From an archaeon (GTDB lineage Archaea > Thermoproteota > Thermoprotei_A > Marsarchaeales > Marsarchaeaceae): a DNA stretch of 43,020 bases. The position numbers were made by a program, and so were the translations under genes. Below the pieces are notes generated by a model. The model was not told the DNA's origin. It saw only the letters and a list, made by a program, of their open reading frames with translations, and did no database searches. The stretch spans positions 1 to 43,020 of the forward strand of contig JAKAWJ010000014.1 in NCBI GenBank assembly GCA_021817005.1, given 5' to 3'. Of this stretch, positions 34,804-42,636 are shown in pieces. Within the stretch, counting starts at the first letter, position 1, and the number at the start of each line of letters is the position of its first letter.

Positions 34804-35142
34804 TCATACGCAAAGAAGATAAGCAGCAAGCCGACAGGGGGCTGAAGGCTTGGGCGTCAACACGGCTTGGTTGTTTGATTTGTCAATGAACGGTAGGCGG
34901 TTCCTCCACCTTCTGCCCGTCGCAACTCTTACGGCTATGACTGTGAATATCACGGCGACTGTGAGCCCGACGATCAGGACGACTCTTTGGTCTATCGGTA
35001 ACGACATGTAATGGCGCTGGACATATCCCGTGCATGTATAAGGCCTCTCTGATATCTTGACAGGATCGAAGCACCTTACCATCTTATGCCCCCGTTTGTC
35101 TAGCGTCGAAGTCAGCTGAACTTCAAACGCCAAAAAGTACAT
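34804..35142 (-). CDS. Possible small single-span membrane protein
   Basis: Open frame with an ATG at 35142 (112 residues; a GTG at 35166 would add 8). A soluble N-terminal part with two cysteines (RCFDPVKI, YTCTGY) leads to one clear hydrophobic helix, VVLIVGLTVAVIFTVIAVRVA, followed by a basic GRRWRNR stretch and a tail. This is the layout of a small C-terminally anchored archaeal protein. No family is recognised. The promoter evidence is weak: only a TTTTTTG tract lies near the expected place. Confidence 0.42.
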   Translation of the reverse strand: MYFLAFEVQLTSTLDKRGHKMVRCFDPVKISERPYTCTGYVQRHYMSLPIDQRVVLIVGLTVAVIFTVIAVRVATGRRWRNRLPFIDKSNNQAVLTPKPSAPCRLAAYLLCV

Positions 35143-35438
35143 GGCTGATTCAGCTAACGGCCACAAACGGCGCTTGCCTACAAAAAATCTAACCCCCTAT
35201 CCAATATTTTGTGCCAAAGCTGAACACATCTCTTGGGCTGGGTCCACGCCCTAGCTTCAAAGATCGGGAGCTTCGGGTTGTTCTGTACATTGGTCCGCTC
35301 TTGCCACTTTCATGCTGGACGCCATACACCATGCCCCCCATTCACGAAAAAACTCGACGGTCCTTGTCAACAATGACTTCGAAATGAAAGCTCCGCGGGA
35401 TTGAGACGAGAACGTAGCCACACTCCGGTTAAATATCA

Positions 35439-35450
35439 AGGTTTAAATCT
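35439..35450 (+). promoter_or_regulatory. TATA-like box for the coiled-coil gene
   Basis: The motif GGTTTAAATC is centred near 35444, about 25 nt before the GTG at 35469, consistent with a leaderless start. A second A/T element (GTTAAATAT) lies at 35428-35436. Confidence 0.5.
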
Positions 35451-35468
35451 TCAATTGAGTAATAAAAG

Positions 35469-35858
35469 GTGAACGGTAGAGAGAGCAAATTGGCCAAAGC
35501 GGCAAAGGAAATCGTGGGGAGGCTTACTGCGCCGGAGATAAGGCAGATAGTCAGGGAGGAGAACGAGTCTTTCAGGAGAGAGGTCGATGCAAGGTTCGAC
35601 GGGGTCAACGCGAAGCTAGACGGTCTTAGGAATGAGATGAACGCGAAGTTTGATGCTGTGAACCAGAAGTTTGATGCTGTGAACCAGAAGTTTGATGCTG
35701 TGAACCAGAAGTTTGATGCTGTGAACCAGAAGTTTGATGCTGTGAACCAGAGATTCTCCGCGCTGGACGATAAAATTTCAGGACTGGATAAAAAGATTGA
35801 CGAACTAAGGCAAATTCTGATGCAGGCTCTCGAAATAAGACTGAAGCCCCAGAACTAG
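35469..35858 (+). CDS. Coiled-coil protein with five identical heptads
   Basis: A 129-residue, highly charged protein that is almost all predicted helix. The N-terminal part (LTAPEIRQIVREE) may be a small folded cap. From about residue 50 onward there are heptads, with KFDAVNQ repeated five times identically (about 60-94), then LDDKISGLDKKIDELRQIL. Phe and Val in the a/d positions point to a parallel coiled coil. I recognise no catalytic domain. Similar heptad tails occur in archaeal proteins of unknown function, some next to nuclease domains. The exact DNA repeats suggest that heptad number changes by slippage. Confidence 0.75.
   Translation: MNGRESKLAKAAKEIVGRLTAPEIRQIVREENESFRREVDARFDGVNAKLDGLRNEMNAKFDAVNQKFDAVNQKFDAVNQKFDAVNQKFDAVNQRFSALDDKISGLDKKIDELRQILMQALEIRLKPQN
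35646..35750. repeat. Five exact 21-bp tandem repeats inside a coding region
   Basis: The unit starts AAGTTTGATGCTGTG and ends AACCAG. Five consecutive copies are identical at every base, each encoding KFDAVNQ. Identity at synonymous positions indicates recent expansion by slippage or unequal recombination. Confidence 0.95.
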
Positions 35859-36268
35859 CTCGTCGAAAGGAGAACAACCACTTCCAGATATCCCGAATTC
35901 TTCCGCGCTGAATATTGTAATCTGGCCACCTCTTGCAAAAGCAGTAGCCCCAATTTGCTTCGAGAGCTTGCCCGGTCGCGACGGCGATTTGGCCACTTAT
36001 TCGGGCCGTTGGAGCGGTCAACCGCCCACCCTGAATCCGATGTCGTCACTTGTTCTCTATCTGAAGCCTCCAAGGATTGACTTGGTTTGCAGAGTACATC
36101 CCTTGGCCTCGACTTCTGGAATCGACTACTAAATGCGCCTGAGCCTTTGCACTGACGCTACTCTGTTCCAAAGGTTGTTTTGACAGAAATTACATTGAGA
36201 TTTGCTCTGATAAAAGTGTCTACTGGATGCATTCCTTGTTTTACAGTGCAGAAGAGCGAAATCTCAAG
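35859..36268. other. Intergenic stretch, nothing identified
   Basis: About 410 nt follow the coiled-coil gene. I see no gene, repeat or promoter that I can support. Confidence 0.45.
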
Positions 36269-36487
36269 CTAACTTCTCTCACTTTCAGTAAGAGCTTCCA
36301 TGCAACTGACCCCTAGCGTCTTGTTAATTTCCTCCCGCTTTTTGAGTGGCCTTCCCCGAAAATAAATATACTCTTGTTCAATAATCCACCCTATTGCGTA
36401 TAGTAGAGAGCCCAAGTCATACCCCCAAGCTCCTGTTGCCCTAGGATCATTTTCAGTAATGACCTTTGAACCCCTTATCTGGACCAC
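36269..36487 (-). CDS. Doubtful small open frame (fragment or small protein)
   Basis: Seventy-two codons from a GTG directly after an in-frame stop. The translation (for example YDLGSLLYAIGWIIEQEYIYF) looks protein-like, with a charged C-terminal helix, but I recognise no family. It lies downstream of the methylase remnant on the same strand, so it may be a remnant of a partner gene. No promoter is seen. Confidence 0.3.
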   Translation of the reverse strand: MVQIRGSKVITENDPRATGAWGYDLGSLLYAIGWIIEQEYIYFRGRPLKKREEINKTLGVSCMEALTESERS

Positions 36488-36793
36488 AGGTCAATAATTG
36501 CCTTGAAAACGCCCCCCTCTCTAGATTCGTTCTCTCTAAGTATTCCAAAGAAGTCGGCTACAAAATGGGCGTGTTTTCATGTGAAAGACCGAACCCTAGG
36601 GTCAAGTTGGTGAACCGTCTTCGCTCTAAAATCTTTCTCACTTTTCGAAGTCCTGCGTCTTAAGTATATACCACCCATTTGGAAATAACTTTACTTCTTT
36701 TACATACTTTCTGAAACCACGCCAACCGAAGTAGTCGCTGACCTGAAAACGCCCTACCATCCGCCGCTAGCGCCGTAACTAGGTGCATAACGT

Positions 36794-37096
36794 TTACCAC
36801 CACTTCAGGCTATGTTTGAAATACTGGGGTCGTTTTTTCTTCGAGAGGTTCCGGAAGACGTGCAAGTGCTCATCCGCAATCTTGCAAAAGTCATGGCGAG
36901 CTCCACCCCATCTTTCTCTCGCCGTCTGCGTTTTGTGCGGCAGTTTGATTACATCCTCCAGAAGCACAAAACCAGCGTCCAGAAATTTGTTCAGGACCCC
37001 AATATTGAGAAGCACATAATGTCTATGTCTTCTGGTATCTCCAATCAGGACGCCGCAACGCCTCAGCCTTAAGATTCGGCAGCACTCCTTCGCCAT
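36794..37096 (-). pseudogene. Fragment of a site-specific DNA methyltransferase
   Basis: The translation contains CGVLIGDTRRHRHYVLLN, then KFLDAGFVLLEDVIKLPHK, an ARERW segment and KIADEHLHVFRNL. This set recalls the C-terminal part of N4/N6 DNA methylases that carry the GDTRRHRHY and EHLFVFRK blocks. A TAA sits directly before the ATG at 37096, and no DPPY catalytic motif is visible upstream in any frame. I therefore read it as a 5'-truncated or frameshifted remnant. The recognition is by eye. It points to a past restriction-modification or mobile element here. Confidence 0.58.
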
Positions 37097-37269
37097 TTAT
37101 TCCCTTCTCAATGCCAGACAAACTAATAGCAGTAGCAATGGACATCTCGCGGGGAATCATCCTTGACAGTAATCCTTCCCAAAAAAAAGGCGCAATGACC
37201 ATGGCGAATAAAGGGCTCTACGAAGAAAATTGCGAGACGTAAAAAAGGAGGGTTAGGGGTGAATTTTGA

Positions 37270-37518
37270 TTGGAGGCGAAGCTGGCAATCCTTCAGGCGA
37301 TACAAAAGTCGGGTGGCAGCCTAGAAAGCTTGGAGGACCTCGTGGATCTCACGGGCTTCAGCAAGGGCCAGCTCAGCCACCACGTGAACGGCGGGCCGGA
37401 CAGCAAGGGTCTCGTTGAACTTGGACTCGTGGAAACCGAAAGGGGGGAAAGAGGCAGGCTCTCCGTCAGCCTCACCGCCCTAGGCAAAATTCTGCTAACC
37501 GGACTTGAGTCGAGTTAG
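37270..37518 (+). CDS. Winged-helix DNA-binding protein
   Basis: An 82-residue archaeal winged-helix protein, probably a transcription factor. The helix-turn-helix spans about residues 18-45 (LEDLVDLTGFSKGQLSHHV), followed by GLVELGLVETERGERGR, the wing, and a final helix with LTALGKIL. The TTG start at 37270 is preceded by GGGGTGA (37255-37261), a good ribosome-binding site, and by an A-rich element about 27 nt upstream. It stands alone among decayed sequence, so its targets are unknown. Binding to the 16-bp repeats about 150 nt downstream is possible but untested. Confidence 0.8.
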   Translation: MEAKLAILQAIQKSGGSLESLEDLVDLTGFSKGQLSHHVNGGPDSKGLVELGLVETERGERGRLSVSLTALGKILLTGLESS

Positions 37519-37664
37519 GAATTGCGTAAAGCTCTCGGTATAGCGCGGTGAGCTAGGTTCATCCGGTGCCCAGCGCTCTGCGATACCGCACATTTCAGCT
37601 CAGTGAGCCTTATTTTCACTTTACTTCGGGTCGAGCTATACTCAACCTTAACTTTGGACGGCAT

Positions 37665-37728
37665 GCCTCGGGTAGGCGATGCCCCGGGTAGGCGATGCCC
37701 CGGGTAGGCGATGCCCCGGGTAGGCGAT
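37665..37728. repeat. 16-bp tandem repeat, four copies
   Basis: The unit GCCCCGGGTAGGCGAT occurs four times head to tail; the first copy differs at one base (GCCTCGGG). A fifth copy starts (GCCCG) and breaks off. Each unit contains the palindrome CCCGGG. The array is 147 nt downstream of the winged-helix gene, in non-coding DNA. Confidence 0.95.
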
Positions 37729-37747
37729 GCCCGAATCATCCAAATAG

Positions 37748-37969
37748 GGGGCGCAATGGAAAAGCCAACTTAGAGAAGATGATTACAAGAAACTTTTAGC
37801 TGCTTGTCAGCCTGAGCAAACCCTTGAACACCCAAAATATGGATTCGGTTCCCGCTATCCGTTCTACGAACGAGCATGTTATGACCCGGACTCTTGCGCA
37901 GCCCGTCTCCTAGTCGCCGGGAGGATACAGCCAAGCGGAAAGATCTCCGCCGCCGTTAGGAGAAGTTGA
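37748..37969 (+). other. Start-less open frame, possible gene fragment
   Basis: Seventy-three codons are open between two stops with no standard start. The translation (for example DDYKKLLAACQPEQ, then YGFGSRYPFYERACYDP) looks protein-like, but I cannot name it. It may be the end of a decayed gene that stood next to the broken isochorismatase-family gene downstream. Confidence 0.25.
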
Positions 37970-38035
37970 ACTCCAAATGCATTCTGCTAATCCTAGTCGG
38001 GAGTCGCCGCCTAGACCCCGATAGAAGCGAAATGA

Positions 38036-38596
38036 GTGTGTGCGATTAGAGTCTCATTGAGGAGAGTGGTCGCGCTGAAACGCAGTCGCCGCTACTTGGT
38101 TACTGTTGATATACAAGAAGACTTTGTAAAGCGGAAGTCGAGCCTGTACATGCCACGCGCCTTGGGGACGCTGTTCGCGATATCGAAGCTACGCGCTAGA
38201 GCCAGAGGAACCCGCATGCCATTTTTTATATTCTGAGTTGGTACATTCCAGACCACCACGAGTTGAAGATTTGGAAGGTGCGCCCTGCAGAGGTCGTGGG
38301 GCGCGGAGATCGTGAATGAACTGGCCCCCTGAGGCCGGGGGGGGGTAGTGTGAATAGGAACCCAAGATAGGACTCGTTTTACGCTGCCACCATTTCCCCC
38401 ATACCACTTTAGGACAAAAGCGAGTGTCACAATTGCGGTTACGGGAACCATGGCTGACGCATGTGTGTTACACACTGCCGGTGGCGCGTCACTGCGCCGA
38501 TACAGAGTGGATGTGCCAGCCGACTGCGCGTCGGCTCTGAACGACTTCGACCTCAGCCAAACAATTCGTCAGGCGGATTTCCTTTATAAGAGGTGA
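38036..38596 (+). pseudogene. Broken isochorismatase-family hydrolase
   Basis: Pieces of one hydrolase appear in order but in different frames. First is VTVDIQEDFV (the Asp motif) with KLRARARGTRMPFF to a stop near 38237. Then comes YILSWYIPDHHELKIW in the next frame, WGAEIVNELAP ending at a stop near 38331, and finally VTGTMADACV with VPADCAS, ending at 38596. The third piece matches WGAEIVPELAP of the intact protein at 4194-4922, and the fourth matches its TGTVSNVC region. A run of nine G at about 38337-38345 is one likely frameshift site. At least three disruptions rule out an active product. Confidence 0.75.
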
Positions 38597-38777
38597 TAGC
38601 AAGGCCACGCTGCATCAAGTTTTCAGCTCGAATCCAGTCCCTCCGTTTAGAAGGCCGAAACACCGGTGATGGGGCTAGCGCATCGATGCTCTCAACTGCT
38701 CTCCGGTCCCCGGGGTGGGTGCTGGCCCAGGCGACACAGTTAATACCTCGTAGAAAGAGCGGCATCTTGAAAGCGGT

Positions 38778-39212
38778 TTGCGCGTAAGTCTTGAAGAGGA
38801 ATGGGCCAAGCGACTTCTGGCTGAGCCGAGAGTACTCAGGCTAGCCACGGTTGGCGCAGATATGCAGCCTCATGTATCATCAGCTTGGTTTACATATGAA
38901 AATGGGCAATTCCTGATTTCGACCGCTGCAGACAGATTGAAGGCTATTGACGTAAGGTTTAACCCCAAGGTGTCCCTGATAGTGGACACTGACTCTATGC
39001 CTTACAGAGGAATCATAGTGTGGGGTAAGGCCCTGGTCACTAGGGACGGGGTCGGCGGAATCACGCTCAAAATAGTCAGAAAATACGTTCCGCCCGAACA
39101 CGTAGATTCCCAGGTAAGAGAGCTGATGCAGGCTGATAGGGTAGTTATAGAAATCACTCCAGTCAGAGTCATGGATATCATGTCCTACAAGGAGAACTCA
39201 GGCCGCGGCTGA
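38778..39212 (+). CDS. PNPOx-type flavin-binding protein
   Basis: A 144-residue split-barrel protein of the pyridoxamine-5'-phosphate-oxidase-like superfamily, whose members bind FMN, F420 or heme and often reduce small molecules. Family text is visible: RVLRLATVGADMQPHVSSAWF, then FLISTAADRLKAIDVRFNPKVSLIVD and a WGKALV strand. The TTG start at 38778 lies a few nucleotides after the site predicted by a TTAATAC box (38739-38747). The substrate and cofactor cannot be read from the sequence; archaeal relatives are often F420-dependent. It is convergent with the ABC ATPase gene, 19 nt away. Confidence 0.87.
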   Translation: MRVSLEEEWAKRLLAEPRVLRLATVGADMQPHVSSAWFTYENGQFLISTAADRLKAIDVRFNPKVSLIVDTDSMPYRGIIVWGKALVTRDGVGGITLKIVRKYVPPEHVDSQVRELMQADRVVIEITPVRVMDIMSYKENSGRG

Positions 39213-39231
39213 GGCCGCCGCCATCATGGCC

Positions 39232-39978
39232 CTAATTTTCTTCCAGCACCTTCCTGTAGGTTTCTTCCAGGCCGCCCGCGGTCAGCCCGACTTTCTCTCT
39301 TGCGCGAAGCTTTCCTTCGGTCATGATCATGACGTCGGTGGCGATGCTCTCGAGCCCTACCAGAATGTGAGACGAAATGATCAGCGTGGTTCCGCGCTTT
39401 CTCTCTTCCGAGAGCATTTCGATGAGCAGGTTTCTCGACGCCCTGTCCAGTGCCACGAACGGCTCGTCGAGCATTATGAGCTCTGGCCTCCCCATAAACG
39501 CCTGTGCGAGCGCAAGCTTTCTTTTCATCCCAGAGGAGTAGTCGCCTGTCCTTCTCCCCAGAAAGCTCCCAAGACCGAACGCGGAAGACGCCGCCTCAAG
39601 TTGTGCGAGAGGGTCCAGACCCCGCAGGTTTGCAAACAACTCGAGGTGCTCCCAACCGGTCGCGGCGTCAATGAACCCGTGGTCCTCGAACGCAGCCCGT
39701 GCGTGCTCGAAGAGCTTTGCTCGCTGGGACCTTGGTTCGTAGCCCAGCACCCGAACGGTTCCCGGAGCTCTGTAGCCGAGCAGGCCGCACAGAATCTTTA
39801 TGAGCGTGCTTTTGCCGCTTCCGTTCGGGCCGAGCACAAGCAGGGCCGCCCCTCTCTCCAGCGTGAAAGATATCGAGTCGAGCGCGGTGACCGGACCGTA
39901 GACCTTTGTGAGGTCGATAACCTGGACAGCGGGGGTCTTCTCCTTTCCGCTTGCGCGGTCTCCAGATTCGGCGCTCAC
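39232..39978 (-). CDS. ABC transporter ATP-binding protein (ABC-2 type system)
   Basis: ATPase of an export- or ABC-2-type transporter. The start is the GTG at 39978, 7 nt after the permease stop, giving 248 residues; a longer frame back to 40077 would read an Arg/Ser/Leu-rich tail through the permease gene and is rejected. Walker A is GPNGSGKST, the signature is YSSGMKRK (a variant of LSGGxxxR), Walker B is LIMLDEP, and the H-loop His is in ISSHIL. The last 20 residues (LTAGGLEETYRKVLEEN) are typical of DRA-type ATPases. It is co-transcribed with the permease and the secreted protein upstream. Confidence 0.92.
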   Translation of the reverse strand: MSAESGDRASGKEKTPAVQVIDLTKVYGPVTALDSISFTLERGAALLVLGPNGSGKSTLIKILCGLLGYRAPGTVRVLGYEPRSQRAKLFEHARAAFEDHGFIDAATGWEHLELFANLRGLDPLAQLEAASSAFGLGSFLGRRTGDYSSGMKRKLALAQAFMGRPELIMLDEPFVALDRASRNLLIEMLSEERKRGTTLIISSHILVGLESIATDVMIMTEGKLRAREKVGLTAGGLEETYRKVLEEN

Positions 39979-39985
39979 AGGATGC

Positions 39986-41299
39986 TCACTCCCTTTCCTG
40001 TCTTTCGAACACGAAGAAAGCCGCGAGAAAGCACGCGAGCGCAACAGCAAGAGAAGGCGCGAAGGAAAGGAGAACACCCCTCAGCGAGAAAAAGTAGATC
40101 TCGTATCCCGCCAGACTCTGGACCGCAGCAAGCCAGACTAGTGACGGAAGTCGCCCAGTGATGCCGAAACCTTCCGAATACACTAGGAAATAACCGAAAA
40201 TGGGGATGACGAAAGCGTAAAACGCCTTTTTGAAGATCACCGCGGGCAGAATCGCGAAGCCCAGCATTACGCAAATCTGCAGAACGTAAATTACGAGCCA
40301 GAGCCAGAGGTTGGCCCATACTACAAGCGGCTCCCTGACGGAAAGCAGTGGATCGAACATGAAAATCGTGGCGGCGATTGCGCCTGCTGTCGGGACCAGA
40401 GCCATGAGAAAGACAGAGAGCGCCTTCGCTCCGAACAGCCTTGCCGAGCCGAGTGGATTGAGGAGCACGGACCGCATCACCCGGCTGTCCCTCTCGTAAG
40501 AGAAGCTGTAGGCGCAGGCCGCCACAATCACTGGAAAAGTGACGAGCCAGTCGGTTGTAGGGGAGAGCGTCGGCGCAAGAAGGTCTGCAGGTTTCGGGCT
40601 GTAGCCCACGGGAGAGTTGAAGAGCACGACCTCGTCATTGTACGCGCCCGCGCTGAACATCGTAGCGAGCAGCACCATGAGAGCGAGATACACCCTCCGG
40701 CTGCCAAAGAGCTCCCAGCCGATTAGCGACACCGTTCTGGCTTTTCCGTTTGAGGCACGACCGGTCCGGCGCGCCGGACGATTCGGAGAGGCCTTGCGCC
40801 CGAGAGGAACAAACGGCATCGAGAGAATGGCGAGCGCGGAGCCCGCAGCAGTGAGCTCCAATCCGAGCGGCAGCAGTTCGCTCGGCTCTCCGCCGATAGA
40901 AGTGATAAGGTAGGTGACGTTGAAGCCCTGCTGGCCATCGGGCGATTCGAACGAAGCGTTGAAGAGGTAGAGCCCCCGAGTGGGCGGGACAAAGATTGAG
41001 CTGAGCGAGCCCAAGCCGCTCAGGTTGCTTACCTGTTCTCGTGTATCTAGCCGGGTTGCGGCAAGAGATATTTCTACTGCCTGACCCGCACCCGAGTTTC
41101 CGGAACATGTGATCGTCAGCCGGTCCGTGGATTTGAGGTAAGCGTAAAACCCGAGCCGGTATACTGTTCCGTTTACTGCTATGTTTCCTGAATAGCTCAG
41201 AGCCTGCTCCTGGGCGAAATAGGCATTCCCTACCATTGACAGCCCGACGACCAGGAGCACGAGCCCCACCAAGCGCACCATCAGTCTAAGGCGGGGCAT
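39986..41299 (-). CDS. ABC-2 type permease with an N-terminal extracellular domain
   Basis: A 437-residue membrane protein. A first helix (about 5-27) is followed by an extracytoplasmic beta-rich domain (about 30-140) and a second helix (about 143-167). A basic cytoplasmic stretch (RKASPNRPARRTGR) leads into six more helices of the ABC-2 fold. The ATG is preceded by GGTGA, a good ribosome-binding site. The N-terminal outer domain is unusual for a plain ABC-2 permease and may contact the secreted protein encoded 60 nt upstream. The transported molecule is unknown. Confidence 0.85.
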   Translation of the reverse strand: MPRLRLMVRLVGLVLLVVGLSMVGNAYFAQEQALSYSGNIAVNGTVYRLGFYAYLKSTDRLTITCSGNSGAGQAVEISLAATRLDTREQVSNLSGLGSLSSIFVPPTRGLYLFNASFESPDGQQGFNVTYLITSIGGEPSELLPLGLELTAAGSALAILSMPFVPLGRKASPNRPARRTGRASNGKARTVSLIGWELFGSRRVYLALMVLLATMFSAGAYNDEVVLFNSPVGYSPKPADLLAPTLSPTTDWLVTFPVIVAACAYSFSYERDSRVMRSVLLNPLGSARLFGAKALSVFLMALVPTAGAIAATIFMFDPLLSVREPLVVWANLWLWLVIYVLQICVMLGFAILPAVIFKKAFYAFVIPIFGYFLVYSEGFGITGRLPSLVWLAAVQSLAGYEIYFFSLRGVLLSFAPSLAVALACFLAAFFVFERQERE

Positions 41300-41359
41300 T
41301 TTTCACCTACACCAATTTGAAGCTTGAGCTTTCGGTCTGTAACCACCACAGCCATATAA

Positions 41360-42523
41360 TCATACAGAGGCTCGAGACCGGCCCGCTTTTGTCCTCCAAA
41401 TGGCGATTGCCGCAAGCGCGACCCCCGCGATTGCCACAGCCGGGATGGCGAGAGGCAGTTTGCCAGGCAGGATACTCTGCGAGGACGAAGCAGGGCATGT
41501 CTCTGAGAGGAATGAAGTCGTGCATGGCGTAAACTGCCCTGTGGAATCGGGTTGCAGGGGGATGTCAGTTGAGACTATCATCAGGCTTGGAGAGTCGAAG
41601 GTAATGTACCAGATTCCAAGCGCGTGCAAAAGTATGTCATCTACAAGCTGCCCCCCGTAGTTGTCGTAAGCCAACATGATCCCGCTGAACCTGTCGTAAA
41701 TGCCCACCCAGCCTCCTGAGGGTACTAGTAGGGTAAGTGTTTGACTGGTGCTGCCGTCCGAGCCATACGGCGCACCTGTTAGCCCCGAGCCATTTTGCGT
41801 AACTGTTAGCGAATTCCAGTAGGGATACGTCACGAAGAGTCTGTCGGTTCTAAACACTCCCACCGCGGGCACTTCGAGCTCTGAATCAAAGAAGGTGTTA
41901 TTGGCGGTCGAGTTGGGAATGCCGCCGCCCTGAGGCAAACTAACGAACTCCGTAGCGTTCCAGTATTTCTTGACAGAAGTTCTGCTCGGGGGAGTGATGT
42001 CGTATTCGAAGTAGTTATGATACAACACGATTCGGCTTCCGGGAGAATCGGCTTCGGGCGACAGAAAGTAGGGCCAGGTTCCCAAGTTCGTTCCGCGAAG
42101 AGAATAAAGAGTGTTGTTAAACCTTGAAACCGTGAGCTCGGTTGAGATCTGGGTCCAGCTTGAGTTACTCTCCGAAGTATTCTGAAGGTATACCGTATAA
42201 TTCACGAGGTACTGTTCGGACGAAACAGACAGGATCTTCCACTCTATCCGCAACGAGTAAAAGTCCGAGGACCTGTTGTCAGGGTAATAGACTGTGACAG
42301 GTGAAGGGGAAAAGGGATTTGGCCAATAGTAGTATCCTGCCATGTACTGGAGAGAAGCGTTCGACTCGGCGTAGATGACGTAGTCCCCCGGCTGCAAGCC
42401 GGAAGATTGAACCTCCTGCGCGTTTTGGGCGCCGACAGCTCCAAGCGACCAGATTGACAGAAGTGCGAGAGCCGCTGCCAGAACAACGACCTTTGCAGCT
42501 GTGATATTGCCAGATTTCTTCAC
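41360..42523 (-). CDS. Secreted, C-terminally anchored protein linked to the ABC-2 transporter
   Basis: About 387 residues from a GTG at 42523; a GTG at 42583 would add 20 residues without signal character. A short basic N-terminus and the helix VVVLAAALALLSIWSLGAVGA form a signal peptide. The external part is rich in Asn, Ser, Thr and Tyr with many N-glycosylation sequons (NAS, NTS, NSS), as usual for archaeal surface proteins. A helix near the C-terminus (LAIPAVAIAGVALAAIAIW) with a basic tail anchors it. I recognise no domain. Its place as first gene of the operon suggests that it works with the transporter. Confidence 0.78.
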   Translation of the reverse strand: MKKSGNITAAKVVVLAAALALLSIWSLGAVGAQNAQEVQSSGLQPGDYVIYAESNASLQYMAGYYYWPNPFSPSPVTVYYPDNRSSDFYSLRIEWKILSVSSEQYLVNYTVYLQNTSESNSSWTQISTELTVSRFNNTLYSLRGTNLGTWPYFLSPEADSPGSRIVLYHNYFEYDITPPSRTSVKKYWNATEFVSLPQGGGIPNSTANNTFFDSELEVPAVGVFRTDRLFVTYPYWNSLTVTQNGSGLTGAPYGSDGSTSQTLTLLVPSGGWVGIYDRFSGIMLAYDNYGGQLVDDILLHALGIWYITFDSPSLMIVSTDIPLQPDSTGQFTPCTTSFLSETCPASSSQSILPGKLPLAIPAVAIAGVALAAIAIWRTKAGRSRASV

Positions 42524-42636
42524 AGGCTGATTACCCCAGCTCAGATTGTGGTTGGGAGTTGATCCAAGCCCATCTGTGAGCACTTTCAGCGCTACCGATG
42601 TCGCCTACCAAACACCTGAATGGATTCTCATGTTGT

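Noticed and set aside
37665..37728. CRISPR array
   Set aside because: Units are 16 bp and directly adjacent, with no spacers and no cas genes in the window.
39226..40161. Plus-strand 311-codon open frame
   Set aside because: It is the antisense shadow of the ABC ATPase gene; the ATPase motifs on the minus strand are decisive.
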